From assembly GCA_937894535.1 (NCBI GenBank), contig CALBHI010000451.1:1-10414 (forward strand): a stretch of 10,414 bases of DNA. Reading direction: 5' to 3'. The translations under genes were made by a program, and so were the position numbers. Positions 5,836 through 10,414 of the stretch are shown one piece after another (position 1 is the first letter of the stretch; every line of letters begins with the position of its first letter). The DNA comes from an uncultured Verrucomicrobiota bacterium (GTDB lineage Bacteria; Verrucomicrobiota; Kiritimatiellia; CAIVKH01). The notes below the pieces were generated by a model that made no database searches, had not been told where the DNA came from, and worked only from the letters and a program-made list of their open reading frames with translations.

Positions 5836-7344
5836 TTAGATGCTCTCTTCGCGCAGCGTGATCACACGCGGCTTGCTCAGGCGGTTGCAGAACTCGGTGG
5901 TCGAGTTCAGATGCTTGCGCAGGTCTTCCAGCGTCTTGCGGAAGTCCTCGGAAGCGGCAATGCCGGACATGCTCTTCTCGATCGCTTTTTCGATGTTGAG
6001 CAAATCCTTGATCCCGGCGGCCAACTGGGCCACCTCGTCCATCTTGACCGCCAGTTGCTGGGCAGCCTGGGTGGATTTGCTGAGGGCCGAATCCGTCGCG
6101 ACCTGCAACTCGCCCGCCGACTTCTGGTAACCGGCAAGTACGCTCTGGGCCGATTGGCTGACGCCCTGCAGCAACTGGTTGAACTGTTTGTTCTCCTCCT
6201 CGGAGAGTTGCTTGCGCGAGGCCAGCATCGCCGCCTCCTGCTTGTGCAGATCTTCCATTGAGGCGCTGATCGCCTTGCGGAGATTGTCGCTGACCCCCGA
6301 GAGGTTACCCGCCAATTGGCCGGTCACTTCCTTCAGCGTGACCTCATAATTCTTGGTCAGGTTGCCAAACCGCTCCTCGATGGAGGTGGCAGCCTTTTCA
6401 ATGGCCCGGGTGAACACTTCATCGTAACGGTCCGGATCCGGGATGTACCGGCGGAACGCGGCCTCGATCGAGTCCTCCAGGTTCTCAATGACGATCGGTT
6501 GTTGCTCGGGCGAGGGCAGCCGGGCGATGAACATATCGTCCAGGTAGTTCTCAAGTTCGACGAACAGGTTTTCCTCGTTGCGCTGAATGAAGGACAACGG
6601 GAACATCAGGATGACGGTGAGCAACAGGGCGAGCAGCGTCGTATCGAAGGCCACGCCCAGACCGGTGGTCACCTGACCGATGGCGGTTTTGATCGCGCTG
6701 ATTTCCGCGGAGCCACCGAGTACGCCGAAGCCCGACACGGCGACGGCCAGACCCATGACGGTACCGATAAACCCGAGGATCGGAATGGCCCAGATCAGTA
6801 CGCGGCACAAGGAGTAGGATGAATCGGAGGACGAGGAATCGCGGTTCGATTCCGCCGCAGCCCACCCGGAGACACGACCAACATCCTTGGTGCTCAACCA
6901 CAGGGCAATGGCACGATCCAGACGGTTCAGGATGATGCTCCAGCTGAATTCGTCGCGCTTGATGACGCTGTCACGCAGGTTGTGCAGTTGCTCGTCATCG
7001 CTCAAATCGAGGTCCATCGGAATCGGATTGGAGGCCACCACCTTGAGCTGGTTCTTCACGATGCGCGCCTTCAGGAACATCATGGCCAGCACCATCAGGG
7101 ACATCATCACTTCGCCGTACTGCACCCAACCGCGTTTGTTGATGATATCATTGACATACTGAAGACCGGCATTGCCCGACCCATCAAACACTCTTACGCC
7201 GTAGGAAAGCGCGATGGTGCCGACGATACCGACAATCAACTGGAAAAATACGTTGGCATCGGTAGAGGGCCTACCCGCTCGTAACGACTCGATTTCCGAA
7301 ACCTCGACGACTTCCTCGGCAACTTCGTTCTCTTCGTTTGACAT
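5836..7344 (-). CDS. MotA/TolQ/ExbB-family channel protein with long coiled-coil tail
   Basis: Predicted inner-membrane proton or sodium channel subunit of an ion-driven stator. The protein is 502 residues. An acidic cytoplasmic N-terminus (1-30) precedes TM1 at about 31-50, a short periplasmic loop, TM2 at about 75-93, a charged cytoplasmic loop (94-182) that ends in a Ser-rich run, TM3 at about 183-205 (AIPILGFIGTVMGLAVAV), and TM4 at about 228-253 (GVAFDTTLLALLLTVILM). The four-TM layout is MotA-like, while the PILGFIGTVMGL and Thr-rich TM4 signatures are those of the MotA/TolQ/ExbB domain. From 254 to about 490 the cytoplasmic tail is hydrophilic and heptad-like, rich in Ala, Gln, Glu, Ser and Lys, which suggests an extended coiled coil. 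ExbB and TolQ lack such a tail; ZorA of the Zorya defence system has a longer one. The ATG at 7344 is chosen because AGGGG lies 5 bases upstream; an in-frame ATG at 7389 would add 15 uncharacteristic residues. It is the first gene of the leftward cluster. Substrate, ion and load are unknown. Confidence 0.8.
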   Translation of the reverse strand: MSNEENEVAEEVVEVSEIESLRAGRPSTDANVFFQLIVGIVGTIALSYGVRVFDGSGNAGLQYVNDIINKRGWVQYGEVMMSLMVLAMMFLKARIVKNQLKVVASNPIPMDLDLSDDEQLHNLRDSVIKRDEFSWSIILNRLDRAIALWLSTKDVGRVSGWAAAESNRDSSSSDSSYSLCRVLIWAIPILGFIGTVMGLAVAVSGFGVLGGSAEISAIKTAIGQVTTGLGVAFDTTLLALLLTVILMFPLSFIQRNEENLFVELENYLDDMFIARLPSPEQQPIVIENLEDSIEAAFRRYIPDPDRYDEVFTRAIEKAATSIEERFGNLTKNYEVTLKEVTGQLAGNLSGVSDNLRKAISASMEDLHKQEAAMLASRKQLSEEENKQFNQLLQGVSQSAQSVLAGYQKSAGELQVATDSALSKSTQAAQQLAVKMDEVAQLAAGIKDLLNIEKAIEKSMSGIAASEDFRKTLEDLRKHLNSTTEFCNRLSKPRVITLREESI

Positions 7345-7399
7345 AGGATCCCCTGCTTCGTGTGTGCGCACTGGCTCAGACCCGTCCAACGAATCCGAA

Positions 7400-7409
7400 C
7401 CGCATGCGG
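7400..7409. repeat. Perfect 10-bp palindrome at the predicted leftward transcription start
   Basis: CCGCATGCGG reads identically on both strands and lies where the leftward candidate promoter would start its transcript. It could be an operator half, but a palindrome of this length can arise by chance. Confidence 0.25.
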
Positions 7410-7412
7410 AAA

Positions 7413-7441
7413 AAAGTAACCATCGCCTCTACCGGCGTCAA
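7413..7441 (-). promoter_or_regulatory. Candidate sigma70-type promoter for the leftward cluster
   Basis: Reading leftward, TTGACG (7436-7441, one mismatch to the -35 consensus) is followed after exactly 17 bases by TACTTT (7413-7418). The latter keeps the three most important -10 positions (first T, A, last T) but only three of six overall. Transcription would begin near 7406, giving an untranslated leader of about 60 bases before the ATG at 7344. Seen by eye only. Confidence 0.4.
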
Positions 7442-7459
7442 CGAACATTAACCGTTGAC
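7437..7459. promoter_or_regulatory. Inverted repeat, possible operator between divergent genes
   Basis: GTCAACG (7437-7443) and CGTTGAC (7453-7459) form a perfect 7-bp dyad around a 9-base AT-rich spacer. The left arm overlaps the candidate -35 box of the leftward promoter, so a dimeric regulator bound here could block it. It lies in the 270-base divergent gap between the MotA-like gene and the dehydrogenase gene. Confidence 0.35.
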
Positions 7460-7614
7460 CGTCAGATTATTCGATCACGGGAAGGTTACGGTTTGGTTAG
7501 CGCGATCCGCTGGTTTTTCACTTCCTTTCACCGGGATTTCGCTTATTGTCCCATCGCGATGAGTCCGACGGCCGGGCTATCGAATTCGTAGAAACGTTTT
7601 ACGCGGGCGCGAGC

Positions 7615-8586
7615 ATGGAGATCTTTTTTTACGAAGTGTTCGAAGAGGAAGCGGCAGCGCTCCGCCGATACCTCCCGGCCGACTGGTCAGTAAGCATGAC
7701 CGCGGCGGCGATTCAGGAGACCGATCATGGAGCCCCGCCCGCAGCGGTCATTTCAACCCGCACGCAATCCGTGGTTCCGCCTTCCTGGGCACCGGGCTTG
7801 AAGGGCATCCTTTCCCGTAGTGCCGGCTACGATCACTTGCAACGTTTCCTGGCCAAGGCGGCCGTGCCGGTTCCGGTCGGACATTTATTTGCCTACAGCG
7901 GACGCGCCGTAGCCGAGCACGCCGCCCTGCTTTGGATGGCCCTACTCCACCGGTTGCCCCGGCAATTGCATGCCATGGCGAGGTTTCAGCGCGATCACCT
8001 CACCGGTCGCGAATGCCAAGGACGAACCCTGTGCGTGTTCGGCGCCGGTGATATCGGCGGCCATGTCGCGACCATTGCCCGCGGCCTCGGCATGCGGGTC
8101 TTGGCGGTTGATCCCGTCCGCCGTTGGCCGGATCTGCACTATGTGGATAAACACACCGGCGTGGCCGAAGCCGATGTCGCGGTCTGCGCGATGAACCTGA
8201 ATGAAACGAACGACCGCTATTTCGATCCGGAAACCCTCGCCGCCCTCAAACCCGGCACCGTGTTGGTGAACATCGCCCGCGGCGAATGCACGCGCTGCAC
8301 CGATGTGCTGGAGGCCTTGATCTCGGGCCACCTTGGCGGGGTCGGTCTCGATGTGTACGCCGCAGAATCGGTCATTGCCGCCGGCTTGCGGGCCGGAGCG
8401 CCACCCGATCACCCCGAATACCGTGCATTTGCCGCATTGCGCACCCGAGACGATGTCATCCTGACCCCGCACAATGCCTTCAATACCTTGGAGGCCGTGG
8501 AGCGCAAATCGCTCCAAAGCGTGCGGCAACTTGCCTATTTTCGCCAACACGGAACGTTTTCCCCCGTCGAACCGCTGGAGACCTGA
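7615..8586 (+). CDS. D-2-hydroxyacid dehydrogenase (D-lactate dehydrogenase-like)
   Basis: NAD-dependent oxidoreductase of the D-isomer-specific 2-hydroxyacid dehydrogenase family, reducing a 2-oxoacid such as pyruvate to the D-hydroxyacid in the cytoplasm. The protein is 323 residues, matching the 320-335 usual for the family. The N-terminus MEIFFYEVFEEEAAAL and SRSAGYDHL (68-75) form the substrate-binding domain. The nucleotide-binding domain has GAGDIGG at 143-149 and Asp166 at the end of the second strand (VLAVDP), which favours NAD over NADP. The catalytic triad is in place: Arg222 in NIARGE, Glu251 in LDVYAAES, His286 in TPHNAF. The ATG at 7615 is chosen because MEIFFYEV is the normal family N-terminus; the Shine-Dalgarno is poor (only GCGAGC nearby). 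A TTG at 7546 would add 23 unlike residues. It is followed 2 bases later by the M16 protease gene, so the two are probably co-transcribed. Substrate could also be another 2-oxoacid; the motifs do not settle this. Confidence 0.88.
   Translation: MEIFFYEVFEEEAAALRRYLPADWSVSMTAAAIQETDHGAPPAAVISTRTQSVVPPSWAPGLKGILSRSAGYDHLQRFLAKAAVPVPVGHLFAYSGRAVAEHAALLWMALLHRLPRQLHAMARFQRDHLTGRECQGRTLCVFGAGDIGGHVATIARGLGMRVLAVDPVRRWPDLHYVDKHTGVAEADVAVCAMNLNETNDRYFDPETLAALKPGTVLVNIARGECTRCTDVLEALISGHLGGVGLDVYAAESVIAAGLRAGAPPDHPEYRAFAALRTRDDVILTPHNAFNTLEAVERKSLQSVRQLAYFRQHGTFSPVEPLET
8577..8580 (+). promoter_or_regulatory. Ribosome binding site for the M16 protease gene, inside the dehydrogenase gene
   Basis: GGAG lies in the last codons of the dehydrogenase gene, 8 bases before the ATG at 8589. 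It fixes the start and points to translational coupling. Confidence 0.55.
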
Positions 8587-8588
8587 TC

Positions 8589-10414
8589 ATGCCCCATGGA
8601 TTCACCCTGACCCGCGAAACCTTCATCGAGGAGTACCGCATTACCGCCCGTCAGTACATCCACGACCGCACCGGCACGGAACTGCTGTCCCTGGTCAACG
8701 ATGATACGAACAAGGTGTTCGGCATCACCTTCCGCACGCCACCGACCGATTCGACCGGCGTCGCCCACATCCTGGAGCATTCGGTGTTGTGCGGCTCCTC
8801 CCACTACCCGACCAAGGAGCCGTTCGTCGAGTTGATGAAGGGATCACTTCAGACCTTCCTGAATGCCTTCACCTACCCCGACAAGACCTGTTATCCGGTG
8901 GCCAGCCAGAACCTGCAGGACTTCTACAACCTGGTGGATGTGTACATGGATGCGGTGCTTCATCCGCTCCTGCACCGCCACACCCACGAGCAGGAAGCCT
9001 GGCATTATGAAGCCGAATCCGCCGAAACCCCTCCAGTGTACAAAGGCGTTGTCTTCAACGAGATGAAAGGCGTTTATGCCGCCGCCGACAATATCCTCGA
9101 GGAATTCGGCAAACGCGTCCTGTTTCCCGATACGACCTACGGGGTCGATTACGGTGGAGACCCGCGCCACATCCCCGATCTTACCTGGGAACAACTTCGC
9201 TCCTTCCATGCCACCTATTACCATCCTTCGAATGCCCGGATCTTTTTCTACGGTGACGATCCGGAGGATGAACGCCTGCGCCGCATGGATGCGTACCTGC
9301 GCGACTACGAGCGTGCGGACATTGACTCGGAGGTACCCGTGCACCCCGCGCGCCCGCTCCCCGGACGCGTGGTGATGCCCTACCCCGCGCAACCCGGCGA
9401 TACGAGCGCCGGTCATTACCTGACCATCAACTGGCGCTTGCGCGAAGACAAGGATCCGGAATACCTCCTGGCCTGGTCGCTGCTTGAATACATCCTGATC
9501 GAAACCCCGGCCTCGCCGTTGCGCAAGGCCCTGATGGATTCGGACCTTGGCGACGACCTGGCCGGAAGCGGCATCGAAACCCATGTCCGCGAACTCTATT
9601 TCTCGACCGGCCTCAAGGGATTCGAACCCGGTGACGAGGACAAGGTTGCGGACGTGGTTTTCACGACCTTGCGCGACCTCGTGCAGCACGGTATCGATCC
9701 GAAAACCATCGATGCCGCCCTGAACACCGAGGAGTTCCATCTGCGCGAACTGAACACCGGCAACTACCCTCGCGGCTTGTCACTGATGGTCGGGGCGCTG
9801 CAAACCTGGGTGTACGGTGGTGACCCGCTCGGACCGATCCAGTATGCCCGCCCCCTGGCCGCGATCCGCGCCCGCCTCGCCGCCGGTGAACGGTACTTCG
9901 AAGCACTGATCCAACGCGAACTGCTCGACAACCCGAACCACGTCCGGCTGGTCCTCGTTCCCGATCCCGACCTGAAGGATCGCCTCGACCGCGAGGAACA
10001 GGAACGACTGGCCCGCACGCATGCCGGTTGGTCCGCCGATCAACGCCGCGCCATCGTGGAGCGCACTGCCGAATTGCGCCGCCTGCAGGCCACGCCGGAC
10101 CGTCCGGAGGAACTCGCGCGCATCCCGAACCTGGCGCTCTCCGACCTTGAACCGAAGGCCACCTGCCTGCCCATTGTTACCAGCGCATTGCAGGACACCC
10201 CGTTCCTGTTCCATGACCTGTTCACGCAAGGCATTACCTACCTCGACCTGGGCTTCAACCTGGCCGCGGTTCCGGATCACCTGCTGAGCCTGATACCAGT
10301 TTGGTCGCGCGCCCTGCTGGAAACCGGAACCGCCACCGAGGATTTTGTCGCCCTTTCCCAGCGCATCGGCCAGACCACCGGCGGCATCGACCCCGAAGTG
10401 TTGGCCACCACCCG
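8589..10414 (+). CDS. M16C-family zinc metalloprotease, PreP-like (partial, 3' end beyond window)
   Basis: Predicted peptidasome of the presequence protease (PreP) type, which encloses and degrades unfolded peptides. 608 codons are visible; full-length PreP-like proteins are about 970-1000 residues, so roughly the N-terminal 60% is here. The inverted zinc motif HILEH (60-64) supplies ligands His60 and His64 and catalytic Glu63. The third ligand is Glu158 in GVVFNEMKG, 94 residues further on, as in PreP. The neighbouring stretches LCGSSHYPTKEPFVELMKGS and TFLNAFTYPDKTCYPVAS are highly characteristic of the M16C subfamily and not of the pitrilysin (M16A) or processing peptidase (M16B) groups. 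The first 20 residues (HGFTLTRETFIEEYRITAR) match the usual start and show no signal peptide, so the enzyme is probably cytoplasmic. The start ATG follows the dehydrogenase stop by 2 bases. No functional link to the dehydrogenase is evident beyond co-transcription. Confidence 0.92.
   Translation, partial: MPHGFTLTRETFIEEYRITARQYIHDRTGTELLSLVNDDTNKVFGITFRTPPTDSTGVAHILEHSVLCGSSHYPTKEPFVELMKGSLQTFLNAFTYPDKTCYPVASQNLQDFYNLVDVYMDAVLHPLLHRHTHEQEAWHYEAESAETPPVYKGVVFNEMKGVYAAADNILEEFGKRVLFPDTTYGVDYGGDPRHIPDLTWEQLRSFHATYYHPSNARIFFYGDDPEDERLRRMDAYLRDYERADIDSEVPVHPARPLPGRVVMPYPAQPGDTSAGHYLTINWRLREDKDPEYLLAWSLLEYILIETPASPLRKALMDSDLGDDLAGSGIETHVRELYFSTGLKGFEPGDEDKVADVVFTTLRDLVQHGIDPKTIDAALNTEEFHLRELNTGNYPRGLSLMVGALQTWVYGGDPLGPIQYARPLAAIRARLAAGERYFEALIQRELLDNPNHVRLVLVPDPDLKDRLDREEQERLARTHAGWSADQRRAIVERTAELRRLQATPDRPEELARIPNLALSDLEPKATCLPIVTSALQDTPFLFHDLFTQGITYLDLGFNLAAVPDHLLSLIPVWSRALLETGTATEDFVALSQRIGQTTGGIDPEVLATT

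Noticed and set aside
4704..7344. Zorya anti-phage system
   Set aside because: The MotA-like protein has a tail like ZorA, but neither small protein has the peptidoglycan-binding domain of ZorB. No ZorC, ZorD or ZorE homologue is nearby, and the flanking genes are housekeeping.
4704..7344. Flagellar MotAB stator or TonB-ExbBD / TolQR operon
   Set aside because: No flagellar genes, tonB, tolA, tolB or pal are present. The two small proteins differ in length and lack the usual ExbD/TolR motifs beyond the TM Asp.
7546..7614. TTG start giving 23 extra residues on the dehydrogenase
   Set aside because: The extension does not resemble the family N-terminus, while MEIFFYEV from the ATG at 7615 does.

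Overview
The window comes from the chromosome of a Gram-negative bacterium. It carries lipid A synthesis (lpxA), a type II secretion secretin and ATPase (gspD, gspE), and a membrane complex of the MotA/ExbB type. Base composition is moderately GC-rich, roughly 58-60% by eye. The linkage fabZ-lpxA-gspD-gspE, together with ExbD-like proteins of a kind I associate with Planctomycetes and Verrucomicrobia, suggests a PVC-superphylum or related lineage. That placement is inference, not something the sequence proves. I see no tRNA, rRNA, CRISPR array, insertion sequence or phage gene. The gene content is dense and collinear.

Left and middle (positions 1-7344, all minus strand, so read right to left). 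Transcription probably starts at a candidate promoter near 7413-7441. It first meets a three-gene membrane module: a four-TM MotA/TolQ/ExbB-like channel protein with a long coiled-coil tail (5836-7344), then two paralogous single-TM ExbD/MotB-like proteins (5316-5816 and 4704-5312). After a 142-base gap come fabZ (4124-4561), lpxA (3344-4117), gspD (1383-3347) and gspE (1-1379, cut by the window edge). These last four are tightly packed: a 6-base gap, then a 4-base overlap, then a 3-base gap.

Right (7615-10414, plus strand). A divergently transcribed pair encodes a D-2-hydroxyacid dehydrogenase (probably D-lactate dehydrogenase-like) and, 2 bases later, a PreP-type M16 zinc metalloprotease that runs off the window. 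The 270-base divergent intergenic region holds a perfect 7-bp inverted repeat overlapping the -35 box of the leftward promoter.

How the genes fit together: FabZ and LpxA feed fatty acid and lipid A synthesis for the outer membrane. GspD forms the outer-membrane channel of a type II secretion system and GspE powers its pseudopilus from the cytoplasm. The upstream three-gene module looks like an inner-membrane, ion-motive-force-driven stator of unassigned function. It is the most interesting part of the window, because only one of its two ExbD-like partners keeps the transmembrane-entry aspartate expected for ion coupling.
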